In this document: one piece after another, positions 1 through 8,126 of the stretch
Numbering within the stretch: the stretch's first letter is position 1
Layout: each line of letters opens with the position of its first letter
Origin: Actinomycetota bacterium
Lineage (GTDB): Bacteria > Actinomycetota > Humimicrobiia > Humimicrobiales > Humimicrobiaceae
NCBI GenBank assembly: GCA_018399435.1
Contig: JAGYOJ010000012.1
Coordinates: 1 to 15,491 of the forward strand
DNA: 15,491 bases
Direction of reading: 5' to 3'
Made by a program: the position numbers and the translations under genes
The notes under the pieces: model-generated
The model's input: the letters and a program-made list of their open reading frames with translations, nothing else
What the model was told of the DNA's origin: nothing
Databases searched by the model: none

Positions 1-193
1 ATAAATTATAATTAAAAAATTTTAAAGAATTAAACAATCTGTCAATATGCCTGTCCACAGCAAACAAATTTCCTGCATGGCTAACTAAAGTCTCAAATAA
101 GCCATCGCCATATAAAAAACCTCTATCGTAAATGGGCAACTTAGAATCTTTTTTAAGAATTAACTTGCCATTTAAAAAAATATAATTATCCAT
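1..193 (-). CDS. pabC: Aminodeoxychorismate lyase (PabC-like, class IV aminotransferase), N-terminal part, cut by window edge
   Basis: The first 64 codons of a gene that runs off the left edge. The translation begins MDNYIFLNGKLI and contains YDRGFLYGDGLFET (about residues 27-40), followed by an HIDRL segment. This is the N-terminal signature of the class IV PLP-dependent fold (PabC, IlvE, D-amino-acid transaminase). The catalytic lysine lies beyond the window. The start ATG (193-191) lies inside the last codons of pabB, giving an 8-base overlap, so translation is probably coupled. PabC eliminates pyruvate from 4-amino-4-deoxychorismate to give 4-aminobenzoate. The family alone cannot separate PabC from a branched-chain aminotransferase; its place directly after pabA and pabB makes PabC the best call. 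Confidence 0.8.
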   Translation of the reverse strand, partial: MDNYIFLNGKLILKKDSKLPIYDRGFLYGDGLFETLVSHAGNLFAVDRHIDRLFNSLKFFNYNL

Positions 194-1703
194 TTTTGCT
201 AAAATGCTCTATTGCCTCTTTTAGGGCATGCCCTTTATCTAAAGTTTCCTTAAATTCCTCTTCCGGATTGGAGTCCTCTACTATCCCTCCGCCTACATTA
301 TAATAATAATTATTGCCTATATTTATAATAGTCCTTATAGCTATATTTAAATCAGCTACCCTGTTTATTCCAATATAGCCTATAGAACCAGTATAAACGC
401 TTCTTGCATTAGGCTCTAGCTCATCTATAATTTCCATTGCCCTTATCTTTGGCGCTCCAGTTATAGAGCCTCCAGGAAATGTTGCCTTAATAATTTCTGC
501 AAAACTTACATTATCCTTTAGCTTGCCAATAACCGTTGTAACAGAATGCATAACTCTTGCATATTTTTCAATAACCGCATGCTCGGCTACTTTTACAGTC
601 CCGTAATAGCAAATTTTTCCCAAATCATTTCTTTCCAAATCTACGATCATATTAAGCTCAGCCCTGTCTTTTAAGCTCGCCTTTAAATCTTTTGCATATT
701 TTTTATCTTCAGTTTTATCTCTTCCCCTAGGCCTGGTTCCTTTAATAGGCCTTGTTTCAATATACCTGTCTTTTATATATAAGAATCTTTCAGGCGATGA
801 GCTTGAAATACTAAAACCAGGATTATTTATAAAAATTGAAAAAGGGGCTGAATTTTTATCCCTTAATATGCTGTAAAAATCAACTGGTTCAATATTTAAA
901 GCAATATTAAATCTTTGGCTTATATTAACCTGATAAATATCTCCATTGTGTATATATCTTTTAGCCTTGGAAACTACATTAATATAGCCGCTCTTTTTAA
1001 AATTTGAAACCAGCTTAGAGCTTTTAATATCCTTGCTGCCCTTATTATTTATATTACTTTTTTCTAAGCTAAAAATTTTATGCCCTGAATTAATATCTTC
1101 TATTATGTCTGTGTCATTAAACCCGGGAGAAAGAAAATTAGAGCCAGGAAAGTACAATCTTAAGCCACTGCTGGTAATATAGTTTTTAATATAATACCAT
1201 GTATTTTTTTTATGGTTATATGCAATAATTTTATTAAAATAAGCAAGATATATTAATGGCAGATTATAATCGTCAGTTACAGTATCAGGCAACTTTTCAA
1301 TATAGTTTTTTAAATCATATGAAAAATACCCTATAAACCCTCCAAGAAAATCAGGATATTTATTTAAATTATTTACCTTTTTTAAATTATTTTCTTTTAT
1401 TATAAATATTTTTTGCTGGCCATAGGGAACACTAAATTTTTTCATATTTTCCCCTAAAAATTTTAATGGATGCTGATAGCTTGTAATTTTTATATCTCTA
1501 CAAATACTGTAAAATTCATTTCTGTACCCAAAACTTTTTAAAATTAAATTTGGATCCCATCCTATATATGAATAATTAGAATATTTATTATTTTCCAGGC
1601 TGCTATCCAAAAAAGACAAATATTTATAATCCCTTAGCAAATGGAATAAATCTTTTGGCTTTTTTTTAGACCTAACTCTGTTTATTACAGTAATAAAACT
1701 CAT
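186..1703 (-). CDS. pabB: Aminodeoxychorismate synthase component I (PabB)
   Basis: A 505-residue chorismate-utilising enzyme that aminates chorismate to 4-amino-4-deoxychorismate, using ammonia from PabA. The N-terminal domain (about 1-230) is weakly conserved and contains GGFIGYFSYD (121-130). The C-terminal catalytic domain has SSSPERF (301-307), RPIKGTRPRG (318-327), DLERNDLG (355-362), FPGGSITGAPK (409-419) and GGGIV (471-475). The lysine at 321 in PIKGT is typical of PabB, where anthranilate synthase TrpE normally has alanine (PIAGT). This residue decides the call. A lysine- and asparagine-rich stretch around residues 180-235 separates the two parts and looks like a lineage-specific linker. 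The start ATG overlaps the pabA stop as ATGA, and pabC begins inside its 3' end. Confidence 0.9.
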   Translation of the reverse strand: MSFITVINRVRSKKKPKDLFHLLRDYKYLSFLDSSLENNKYSNYSYIGWDPNLILKSFGYRNEFYSICRDIKITSYQHPLKFLGENMKKFSVPYGQQKIFIIKENNLKKVNNLNKYPDFLGGFIGYFSYDLKNYIEKLPDTVTDDYNLPLIYLAYFNKIIAYNHKKNTWYYIKNYITSSGLRLYFPGSNFLSPGFNDTDIIEDINSGHKIFSLEKSNINNKGSKDIKSSKLVSNFKKSGYINVVSKAKRYIHNGDIYQVNISQRFNIALNIEPVDFYSILRDKNSAPFSIFINNPGFSISSSSPERFLYIKDRYIETRPIKGTRPRGRDKTEDKKYAKDLKASLKDRAELNMIVDLERNDLGKICYYGTVKVAEHAVIEKYARVMHSVTTVIGKLKDNVSFAEIIKATFPGGSITGAPKIRAMEIIDELEPNARSVYTGSIGYIGINRVADLNIAIRTIINIGNNYYYNVGGGIVEDSNPEEEFKETLDKGHALKEAIEHFSKNG

Positions 1704-2272
1704 AACTCTAAAAAATTTTTTAAAATTTTAATGCCTGCATTAGTTAAAAAAGATTCTGGATGGAATTGTATGCCTTCCAAGGGATAATCTCTATGTCTTA
1801 TGCCCATTACTATTTTGTTTTTTATCTCTGCAGTAATTTCAAATTCTAAAGGTATCGTATCCCTTTTTAAGATAAGTGAATGATATCTGGCAGCTTCAAA
1901 AGGGTTTTTTATATTTTTAAAAATTGTTTTGCCATCATGGTAAATCATTGAAGTCTTGCCATGTATTACCTTTCCTGAATTTATTACTTCTGCCCCAAAA
2001 ACCTCTCCTATGCATTGATGCCCAAGGCATACCCCTAAAATAGGTATTTCCTTGTAGAGATCTTTTACAAGCTGCTTGGATATCCCTGCACTGGAAGGCC
2101 TTCCAGGCCCTGGAGAAATAACTATTTTCTCAGGTGCCATTTCTTTAATATCAGATATAGTTATTTTATCATTTCTTCTAACCTTAATGTCTTCGCCTAG
2201 TATTCCAAGATACTGGACAAGGTTATAAGTAAAAGAATCATAATTGTCTATCATTAATATTTTGCCTTGCAT
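1700..2272 (-). CDS. pabA: Glutamine amidotransferase component of aminodeoxychorismate/anthranilate synthase (PabA/TrpG)
   Basis: A class I glutamine amidotransferase of 190 residues, the usual length for PabA/TrpG. It hydrolyses glutamine and passes ammonia to PabB. Visible landmarks are MIDNYDSFTYNLVQYL near the N-terminus, the oxyanion segment SPGPGRPSSAG (53-63), the nucleophile Cys82 in GVCLGHQC (80-87), and the catalytic His171 and Glu173 in FHPES (170-174). PabA and TrpG are not separable by sequence, and in some bacteria one protein serves both pathways. Pairing with a PIKGT-type PabB favours folate. It is the first gene of the leftward operon. Met1 is followed by Met7; AGGG lies just upstream of Met1 and AAGG upstream of Met7, so the first six residues are uncertain. 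Confidence 0.9.
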   Translation of the reverse strand: MQGKILMIDNYDSFTYNLVQYLGILGEDIKVRRNDKITISDIKEMAPEKIVISPGPGRPSSAGISKQLVKDLYKEIPILGVCLGHQCIGEVFGAEVINSGKVIHGKTSMIYHDGKTIFKNIKNPFEAARYHSLILKRDTIPLEFEITAEIKNKIVMGIRHRDYPLEGIQFHPESFLTNAGIKILKNFLEL

Positions 2273-2304
2273 TTGCCCTATTTACTATTATTCTAATATT
2301 AAGT

Positions 2305-2310
2305 ATTATA
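2305..2310 (-). promoter_or_regulatory. Possible -10 element for the pab operon
   Basis: On the minus strand this reads TATAAT, about 33 bases upstream of the pabA start in the 78-base divergent spacer. No recognisable -35 hexamer sits 16-18 bases further upstream, so this rests on the -10 match and position alone. In A+T-rich DNA such matches are common. Confidence 0.25.
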
Positions 2311-2315
2311 CATAT

Positions 2316-2321
2316 TTGACA
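2316..2321 (+). promoter_or_regulatory. Possible -35 element for the ABC-2 transporter genes
   Basis: A perfect TTGACA facing the ABC-2 operon. The matching -10 is poor: a 17-base spacer gives AATTAC and the closest better hexamer, TACAAA, is 20 bases away. If this element is used, transcription would begin at or next to the ATG at 2351. That would agree with the lack of a convincing Shine-Dalgarno site there and imply a nearly leaderless mRNA. Confidence 0.25.
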
Positions 2322-2350
2322 AATTCATTTATAGCAGAAATTACAAATTT

Positions 2351-3286
2351 ATGATTAAAGCGCTAAATTTAACAAAAAAATACGGTAAATTAACCGCAGT
2401 AGACAAAATTAGTTTTGAGGTTAAAAAAAGTGAGATCTTTAGCTTTTTAGGCCCAAATGGGGCTGGAAAAACCACTACAATCCGAATGCTGGCTACTTTG
2501 ATCGGGCCTAGTTCCGGCAAAATTTTAATTGAAGGCAAAAGCCCAATTAAAAATAGTGATTATATCAGGTCTATAATTGGCATATTAACAGAAACTCCAG
2601 GCATGTATGAAAAACTTTCAGCATATGGCAACCTTAAATATTTTGCAGGCTTTTATAATTTAAAACAAGATAGAATAAAAAAAAACATAGAAAAATTCTT
2701 AAAAATGTTTGATCTGTGGGATAGAAGGGATGAACTGGTTGCAACATTTTCTAAAGGCATGAAACAAAAACTTGCACTTGCCAGGGCGCTTATACATGAA
2801 CCAAAAATATTATTTCTAGATGAGCCAACCTCAGGCCTTGACCCTGAAAGCGCACATATGGTAAGGGAATTCATATTATCCTTAAAGAAAGAAGACACCA
2901 CGGTATTTTTGTGCACCCATAATCTTTCTGAAGCATCCTCGCTTTCAGATAGGGTTTGTATTATTAATAAGGAAATAATTAGATTAGCATCTTTAAAAGA
3001 ACTGCAGAATTACAAAAAAACAAGAAATGTAGAAATTGTGCTAAAGGGTAATAGTAATAAATATATAGGGGATTTAAAGGAGATAGATAACATTTTTGAT
3101 ATAAGCGCTAAAGGCAATAAGATTTCATTGTCTTTATCCGATCCTAAAAACACAAATCCTAAAATTATTAGAAAACTTGTAAACAATGGGGCAGAAATTA
3201 TCTATTTTAATGAAATTAAAGAAAGCCTTGAAGATATTTATCTTGAGCTAATAAAAAGTGAGAAATCTGATGAAAAACGCGCTTAA
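2351..3286 (+). CDS. ABC-2 type transporter, ATP-binding protein
   Basis: A 311-residue ABC ATPase of the drug/sodium export class (CcmA/NatA-like). It has Walker A GPNGAGKT (34-41), the signature SKGMKQK (134-140, a variant of LSGGQ usual in this class), Walker B ILFLDEP (153-159), the D-loop SGLDPE and the H-loop His190. About 100 residues follow the nucleotide-binding domain, as is common in this class, but I recognise no domain there. The next gene, which overlaps its end, encodes the membrane partner, so the pair should form a homodimeric or heterotetrameric transporter. The cargo cannot be read from the sequence; sodium, drugs, lipids or peptides are all possible. The start matches family N-termini (MIKALNLTKKYG), although no strong ribosome-binding site precedes it. 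Confidence 0.88.
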   Translation: MIKALNLTKKYGKLTAVDKISFEVKKSEIFSFLGPNGAGKTTTIRMLATLIGPSSGKILIEGKSPIKNSDYIRSIIGILTETPGMYEKLSAYGNLKYFAGFYNLKQDRIKKNIEKFLKMFDLWDRRDELVATFSKGMKQKLALARALIHEPKILFLDEPTSGLDPESAHMVREFILSLKKEDTTVFLCTHNLSEASSLSDRVCIINKEIIRLASLKELQNYKKTRNVEIVLKGNSNKYIGDLKEIDNIFDISAKGNKISLSLSDPKNTNPKIIRKLVNNGAEIIYFNEIKESLEDIYLELIKSEKSDEKRA

Positions 3287-4055
3287 AATATTTAAAAAAG
3301 AAATAAAAGAAGTAATTAGAAATAAAAGCATCTGGGCTCCAATTTTAATTATAAGTGTCATGTTTTCAATCTTTTTGCCCCTGGCTTTGATGTTTGCGGG
3401 AGATATCAGTGAAGATGTTGAAGCAATGGAATTTATAAGTAAGATGTTTGGAAGCAGTGTTGACGCCCAGGAGGCAATGATTAATTTTATGGTTAAGCAA
3501 TTCATTATTTTCCTCCTTTTAATACCTGCCATGATTCCAAGCCTTATAGCGCCAGCTTCTATTATACTTGAAAAAGAAAGCAAAACTTTGGAGCCACTTT
3601 TAGCCACACCAATAAAAACCAAGGAGCTAATGCTTGGAAAAACTATGACCAGCATAATACCTGCTTTTTTAATTTCTATCTTAAATTTTATAATTCTTAC
3701 CATCAACATAGACATAATTTCATACCTGAAATTTGGAATCTTGCCCTTGCCCAACCTTGAATGGGTTATCTCAGCATTTATCCTTAGCCCTGTTATCTCT
3801 TTTATAATAACTACTATAAGCTTGGTATTTTCTTCAAAAACTACAGATATAAGGTCGGCCCAGGGAATTGGCAGCGCCATAATAATACCAATATATGCTG
3901 TTATAGGCCTTCAAATTGCTGGCTTTTTCTTATTGAATATCTATTATTTGCTATTAGGCTGCGCTATTTTAATAGCTATTTGCCCCCTTCTTTTAAAACT
4001 CACTATTAAAACTTTTGACAGGGAAAACATTTTAACCAAGTGGAAAATGAAATAA
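3258..4055 (+). CDS. ABC-2 type transporter, membrane protein
   Basis: A 265-residue, very hydrophobic protein with about six predicted membrane segments (roughly 26-47, 81-102, 131-153, 170-193, 205-225 and 228-250). Between the second and third lies a charged loop, EKESKTLEPLLATPIKTKEL, characteristic of ABC-2 permeases (NatB and YhaP type: a glutamate-rich segment, then TLEPLLATP). It is the partner of the ATPase upstream. The longest reading uses GTG at 3258 and overlaps the ATPase gene by 29 bases. The in-frame ATG at 3270 (residue 5), preceded by GTGAG, is at least as good a start. No terminator hairpin follows, and the 71-base gap to the osmoprotectant receptor gene appears to hold a new promoter. 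Confidence 0.85.
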   Translation: MRNLMKNALKIFKKEIKEVIRNKSIWAPILIISVMFSIFLPLALMFAGDISEDVEAMEFISKMFGSSVDAQEAMINFMVKQFIIFLLLIPAMIPSLIAPASIILEKESKTLEPLLATPIKTKELMLGKTMTSIIPAFLISILNFIILTINIDIISYLKFGILPLPNLEWVISAFILSPVISFIITTISLVFSSKTTDIRSAQGIGSAIIIPIYAVIGLQIAGFFLLNIYYLLLGCAILIAICPLLLKLTIKTFDRENILTKWKMK

Positions 4056-4074
4056 ACTGCAAAAATTTATTTAT

Positions 4075-4103
4075 TTGAGTAAAAAATTTATAGATGGTAA
4101 ATT
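4075..4103 (+). promoter_or_regulatory. Candidate promoter of the osmoprotectant importer operon
   Basis: TTGAGT (4075-4080), a 17-base spacer, then TAAATT (4098-4103), preceded by TGG in an extended -10 arrangement. Each hexamer matches four of six consensus bases. It is the only plausible promoter in the 71-base gap before the receptor gene. A strong ribosome-binding site (AAAGGGAG, ending at 4124) follows. No operator-like inverted repeat is visible. Confidence 0.4.
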
Positions 4104-4126
4104 AAAAAACAAAAAGAAAGGGAGAA

Positions 4127-5029
4127 ATGAAATCTAAATTATCCAGATTTTTATTCTTATTGCCTGTAATAATTTTATCCTTTATTTTAATCTTATCTTC
4201 AGCTTGTTCAGGTCAAAAGATTGTTATTGGATCAAAACCTTTTAATGAACAATATATCCTTGCCCACATGGCATCACTGATACTAGAGGAGGAAGGATTT
4301 GAAACTGAAGTCCAGGAAGGCCTTGGGGGAAGCCTAATTAATTATGAAGCATTAAAGCAAGACCAGATAGAAGCCTATATAGAATATACGGGCACGGCTT
4401 ACAGCATTATACTGGAACTTCCACAAAAGCAAACCTGGGATCCTGAAGAAGTTTATGAGGCTACAGAAAAAGGCTTGATGGAAAAAGACGGTATAGCTAT
4501 TGCTGCAAATATAGGGTTTGAGGACAGCTATGGGATAGCGGTAAAAAAAGATTGGGCAAATGAAAATAATATAAAGACTATAGCAGACCTTAATGGCTAT
4601 GCCCAGGATATGTCGATAGGAACAGATCCTGAGTTTGCTACTAGAGCAGACGGGCTCCCGCAAGTAGAAAAAGTATATGGCATCACCTTTGGAAAAACTG
4701 AACAGATGGAACCTACTTTAATGTATGAAGCAATAAGAAATGACCAGGTTGATGCTATTTCAGGGTATACTACCGATACGAGGATAGACAGGTTTGGTCT
4801 AATGTTTTTAGAGGATAATAAGAATGCTTTAATTCCTTATGATGCAATAATTATTACAAGTCAAGAAACTCTAGAAAATGAAGGCATTGCCAATGCTTTA
4901 AAAAAATTAGACGGAAAAATTAATACTGAAAAGATGAGGGAACTTAATTACTTATATGATGTAGAACAAAAAGAAGCCAGGGATATTGCCAGAAATTATT
5001 TAATTGAAGAAGGTTTGATTAAAAAATAA
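4127..5029 (+). CDS. opuCC: Osmoprotectant (glycine betaine/carnitine/choline) ABC transporter, substrate-binding lipoprotein
   Basis: A 300-residue receptor of the OpuCC/OsmF/ProX quaternary-amine family. The N-terminus has two positive charges, a hydrophobic core and the lipobox LSSAC with Cys27 as the lipidation site, so it is exported and anchored to the membrane. The mature part starts with IVIGSKPFNEQYILAHM and contains GLGGSLINYEAL, a YIEYTGTAY segment (about 85-93) and RNDQVDAISGYTTDTRI, all typical of this family. The aromatic residues in these segments normally form the cage for the trimethylammonium head group. It is the first gene of a plus-strand operon with an oxidoreductase, an ATPase and two permeases. 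The substrate is some quaternary amine; the exact one cannot be named from sequence. Confidence 0.9.
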   Translation: MKSKLSRFLFLLPVIILSFILILSSACSGQKIVIGSKPFNEQYILAHMASLILEEEGFETEVQEGLGGSLINYEALKQDQIEAYIEYTGTAYSIILELPQKQTWDPEEVYEATEKGLMEKDGIAIAANIGFEDSYGIAVKKDWANENNIKTIADLNGYAQDMSIGTDPEFATRADGLPQVEKVYGITFGKTEQMEPTLMYEAIRNDQVDAISGYTTDTRIDRFGLMFLEDNKNALIPYDAIIITSQETLENEGIANALKKLDGKINTEKMRELNYLYDVEQKEARDIARNYLIEEGLIKK

Positions 5030-5039
5030 GAGGGGAAAA

Positions 5040-6362
5040 ATGAAAAATTTTGATGTTATAGTTATTGGGTCTGGAGTGGCAGGAGCTTCAATAGCTTTCG
5101 GATGCAATTCTAAAAATATGAAGGTAGCAATAATAGATTATGGGCCTTTAGGCGGGACATGCCCAAACCGGGGATGCGATCCCAAAAAAATTTTATGGGG
5201 TGCAGCTGAGATAGTTGGCATATCCAGTAACTTGGATTTTTATGACAATAACCTTAAGCTTAATTGGCCTGAACTTATAAGGTTTAAAAAAACTTTTACA
5301 GATCCAGTGCCAAAAGAAAGAGAAAAGTCTTTTAAAGATGCGGGGATAACTATCTTTAAAGGCAGAGCAAGCTTTACCGGTAAAAATAAAGTAAAAGTTG
5401 GCAGCACTGAATTGGAAGGGAAATATATTGTAATAGCTACAGGTGCAAAGCCCAGGCCTTTAAATATGCCTGGAGATAACCTTGTCACTACCAGCGATGA
5501 ATTTATGGAAACAGAAAACCTTCCAGATGAAATAATTTTTATAGGCGGAGGATATATTTCTTTTGAATTTGCACATATTGCAGCAAGGGCAGGCTCTAAA
5601 GTAAAAATTTTACATATTAATGACAGACCGCTAGCAAATTTTGACGCCGATATTGTTGGCAAGCTTCTGGATGCAACCAAGAATGCAGGTATTGAATTTA
5701 TACCAAATAACCCTGCAAAAGCATTTATAAAAGAAGGGGATAAAATTATTGTTAATACAGAAAATGAAAAGTTTACTTGCAATATGGCAGTGCATGGGGC
5801 AGGAAGAATTCCTGAAATTGAGAGCCTGGATTTAGATAAAGCAAGTATTGAATATGATAAGGGAATTAAGGTAAATGAATTTATGCAGAGCATCTCCAAC
5901 AGGTCTGTTTATGCAGCGGGAGACTGTGTTCTTGCGCATCCTCCTTTAACCCCTGTAGCAACTGTTGAAGCTAAGGCTGTAATGCAAAACATATTAAACG
6001 GTAATAATATTAGATTAGATTACCTTATAGTTCCTTCTGTAGTATTTACAATACCTCCACTTGCATCAGTAGGCCTAACTGAAAAAGAGGCGAAAGATAA
6101 AAATATTAATTATAAGGTTAATTTTTTAGATGTATCAAAATGGTACAATTCAAGAAGGCTGGGATTTGATAATACTGCTTTTAAGATTATAGAAGAAAAG
6201 AAATCTGGCAATATTATCGGGGCCCACTTATTTTATCCTCAATCTGAAGATATCATAAACTTATTTTCCCTGGCTATGCAAAATAGCATTCCATTAGAAA
6301 AGATTAAAAACACAATTTTTACTTATCCAAGCAATACGAGTGATATAAGATACATGGTATAA
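5040..6362 (+). CDS. FAD-dependent pyridine nucleotide-disulfide oxidoreductase (dihydrolipoamide dehydrogenase/glutathione reductase family, atypical C-terminus)
   Basis: A 440-residue flavoprotein. It has an N-terminal FAD-binding GSGVAGAS (10-17), the redox disulfide motif GGTCPNRGC with Cys41 and Cys46, ATGAKP (133-138), a second Rossmann motif GGGYIS (169-174) for NAD(P)H, and the FAD motif YAAGDC (291-296), followed by a dimerisation domain. Classical family members end in HPTxSE, whose His-Glu pair acts as general base for the thiol substrate. Here the corresponding end is YPSNTSD (429-435), so that histidine is tyrosine and the glutamate is not in place. The natural substrate is therefore unlikely to be dihydrolipoamide or glutathione. 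Its position between importer receptor and ATPase, with a good AGAGGGG ribosome-binding site, suggests a job linked to the imported compound or to redox or osmotic stress. I do not know its reaction. Confidence 0.82.
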   Translation: MKNFDVIVIGSGVAGASIAFGCNSKNMKVAIIDYGPLGGTCPNRGCDPKKILWGAAEIVGISSNLDFYDNNLKLNWPELIRFKKTFTDPVPKEREKSFKDAGITIFKGRASFTGKNKVKVGSTELEGKYIVIATGAKPRPLNMPGDNLVTTSDEFMETENLPDEIIFIGGGYISFEFAHIAARAGSKVKILHINDRPLANFDADIVGKLLDATKNAGIEFIPNNPAKAFIKEGDKIIVNTENEKFTCNMAVHGAGRIPEIESLDLDKASIEYDKGIKVNEFMQSISNRSVYAAGDCVLAHPPLTPVATVEAKAVMQNILNGNNIRLDYLIVPSVVFTIPPLASVGLTEKEAKDKNINYKVNFLDVSKWYNSRRLGFDNTAFKIIEEKKSGNIIGAHLFYPQSEDIINLFSLAMQNSIPLEKIKNTIFTYPSNTSDIRYMV

Positions 6363-6364
6363 AA

Positions 6365-7483
6365 ATGGCAGAAAATAAATTATTTAATAGAATTGAATCC
6401 ATAAAAATTAGAAATATCTCCAAGAAATATGGTGAAATAAAGGCATTGGAAAACCTTAATCTTGCTATAGAAGGCGGGGAACTTTTAATACTCATAGGGC
6501 CTAGCGGTTCAGGAAAAACCACAGCCTTAAAAACCATTAACAGGTTAATAGAGCCGGATAATGGGCAAATTAAAATAAACAACCATGATATAATGAATTT
6601 CGAGCCAGTTAAACTTAGAAGAAACATTGGCTATGTAATTCAGCAAATTGGCCTATTCCCACATCTAAATATCAGGGATAATATAAGCTTAATACCTAGA
6701 ATTGAAAAATGGGATAAAAATAGGATTAATGACAGGGTAGAAGAATTGCTTGATCTTGTAGACCTTCCAAAAATTTTTGCTAAAAGATATCCTAGCGAGC
6801 TTTCAGGGGGACAGCAGCAAAGGATCGGCCTGGCAAGATCCATTGTTATGGATCCGCCTTTACTTTTAATGGATGAGCCATTTGGTGCATTGGATCCAAT
6901 CCTTAGAAAACAGCTTCAAATAGAATTTTTAAAAATACGCAAAGAACTGGGAAAAACAATTGTGTTTGTTACCCATGATATTGAAGAAGCTTTCAAGCTA
7001 GGGGACAGAATTGCAATAATGGATAAGGCTAAATTGGTACAAGTAGCCAAGCCAAATGAGTTAATCCTAAATCCAAAAAATGATTTTGTTTCACAACTGG
7101 TTAGCTCACATAAAAAATTTATGCATATGGACAATCTTAAGGTAAAAGACCTTATGGTTGAGTTGAGCAATAAATATATATTTGAGTCTTCTAAAAATAA
7201 TAGAGAAGTTGCGCAAAAGATGAAAAAAAATGGAATAGAGCTAGCTGTAACAGTATCTGATTCCAAATTAGAAGGAATTGCAAATTTTAATATTATCTGT
7301 ACTGCAAAAAATAAGGATTTAAGGGAAGTTACTGAAAAAGTCCATACCTTTTCACCTGAGAAATGCCTTTCTGAAGCTGTAGCTGAACTAAAGGAAGATA
7401 AAAATACTTTAGCAGTAGTAGTTGAGAACGGAAGGCCTGTTGGCCTTATGCTTACAGATAAATTATTATTAGAATTAGTGTAA
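6365..7483 (+). CDS. opuCA: Osmoprotectant ABC transporter, ATP-binding protein with CBS-like tail
   Basis: A 372-residue ATPase of the OpuCA/ProV class that energises quaternary-amine uptake. It has Walker A GPSGSGKT (45-52), a Q-loop at QQIGLFPHLN (93-102), the signature LSGGQQQR (146-153), Walker B LLLMDEP (166-172) and the H-loop His204 in VTHDIEEAF. After about residue 255 comes a tail of roughly 115 residues, beginning near LKVKDLM and ending in AVVVENGRPVGLMLTD, which resembles a tandem CBS pair. In OpuA-type transporters the CBS pair senses ionic strength or nucleotides, so similar gating is possible. The start lies 2 bases after the oxidoreductase stop with no obvious ribosome-binding site, which points to translational coupling. 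Confidence 0.9.
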   Translation: MAENKLFNRIESIKIRNISKKYGEIKALENLNLAIEGGELLILIGPSGSGKTTALKTINRLIEPDNGQIKINNHDIMNFEPVKLRRNIGYVIQQIGLFPHLNIRDNISLIPRIEKWDKNRINDRVEELLDLVDLPKIFAKRYPSELSGGQQQRIGLARSIVMDPPLLLMDEPFGALDPILRKQLQIEFLKIRKELGKTIVFVTHDIEEAFKLGDRIAIMDKAKLVQVAKPNELILNPKNDFVSQLVSSHKKFMHMDNLKVKDLMVELSNKYIFESSKNNREVAQKMKKNGIELAVTVSDSKLEGIANFNIICTAKNKDLREVTEKVHTFSPEKCLSEAVAELKEDKNTLAVVVENGRPVGLMLTDKLLLELV

Positions 7484-7484
7484 G

Positions 7485-8126
7485 ATGTTTATAGAATTAG
7501 CAGAGCTTTGGAAATCCAATAAATTAACTATAAGGACAATACAGCATCTTTCGATGTTTGGCATTGCAATGGCTTTTACAATAGTTATTGGCATAGCAGT
7601 AGGCATAATAATTTATAAAAATAAAAAAAGCTCAAACACTGTTTTTAATTCCTTAAATGTAATACAGACAATACCTGCCCTAGCTTTGCTTGTATTTTTG
7701 CTTCCCATATTTGGACTGGGGGCGCTCCCCACTATAGTAGCCAGCGTACTATATTCTATATTGCCAATTGCAAGAAATACATATGCAGGCCTTACAAGCA
7801 CTGGAAAAGACTATATTGAAACAGGCAAAGCGATTGGCCTTAGCAATACTGATATTCTTCTTAAAATCAGGATCCCGCTTGCATTGCCCATGATTGCTGG
7901 AGGGATAAGGATTGCTATCGTATTTACAATGGGTGTTATAACCCTGGGAGGATTGATTGCTGCAGGAGGTTTGGGTGCGCCGCTGCAAACCGGGATCCAT
8001 CTTTATGACAAACAGCTTATCCTGCTCACAGGAGTTTGGGTTGGAATACTAGCGCTGGCCCTTGACGGAATTGGAGCCTTAGCGGAAAAATTACTAAGCA
8101 AGAAATATAGTTATGGAAATCGTTAA
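7485..8126 (+). CDS. opuCB: Osmoprotectant ABC transporter, permease
   Basis: A 213-residue membrane protein of the binding-protein-dependent permease fold. Hydrophobic helices start near residue 20. A cytoplasmic coupling loop resembling the EAA motif is at ETGKAIGLSNTDILLKIRIP, where it contacts the ATPase. The segment VIQTIPALALLVFLLPIFGLG is typical of OpuCB/OpuCD/YehW permeases. It starts 1 base after the ATPase stop and its end overlaps the next permease gene by 14 bases. The two permeases presumably form the heterodimeric channel. Which is the CB and which the CD equivalent cannot be fixed by sequence; the symbols follow gene order. Confidence 0.88.
   Translation: MFIELAELWKSNKLTIRTIQHLSMFGIAMAFTIVIGIAVGIIIYKNKKSSNTVFNSLNVIQTIPALALLVFLLPIFGLGALPTIVASVLYSILPIARNTYAGLTSTGKDYIETGKAIGLSNTDILLKIRIPLALPMIAGGIRIAIVFTMGVITLGGLIAAGGLGAPLQTGIHLYDKQLILLTGVWVGILALALDGIGALAEKLLSKKYSYGNR

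Noticed and set aside
186..1703. Reading the chorismate-binding enzyme as anthranilate synthase TrpE
   Set aside because: It has PIKGTRPRG with lysine rather than the PIAGT of TrpE, and it is followed by a class IV aminotransferase-fold gene matching PabC. No other trp gene is present.
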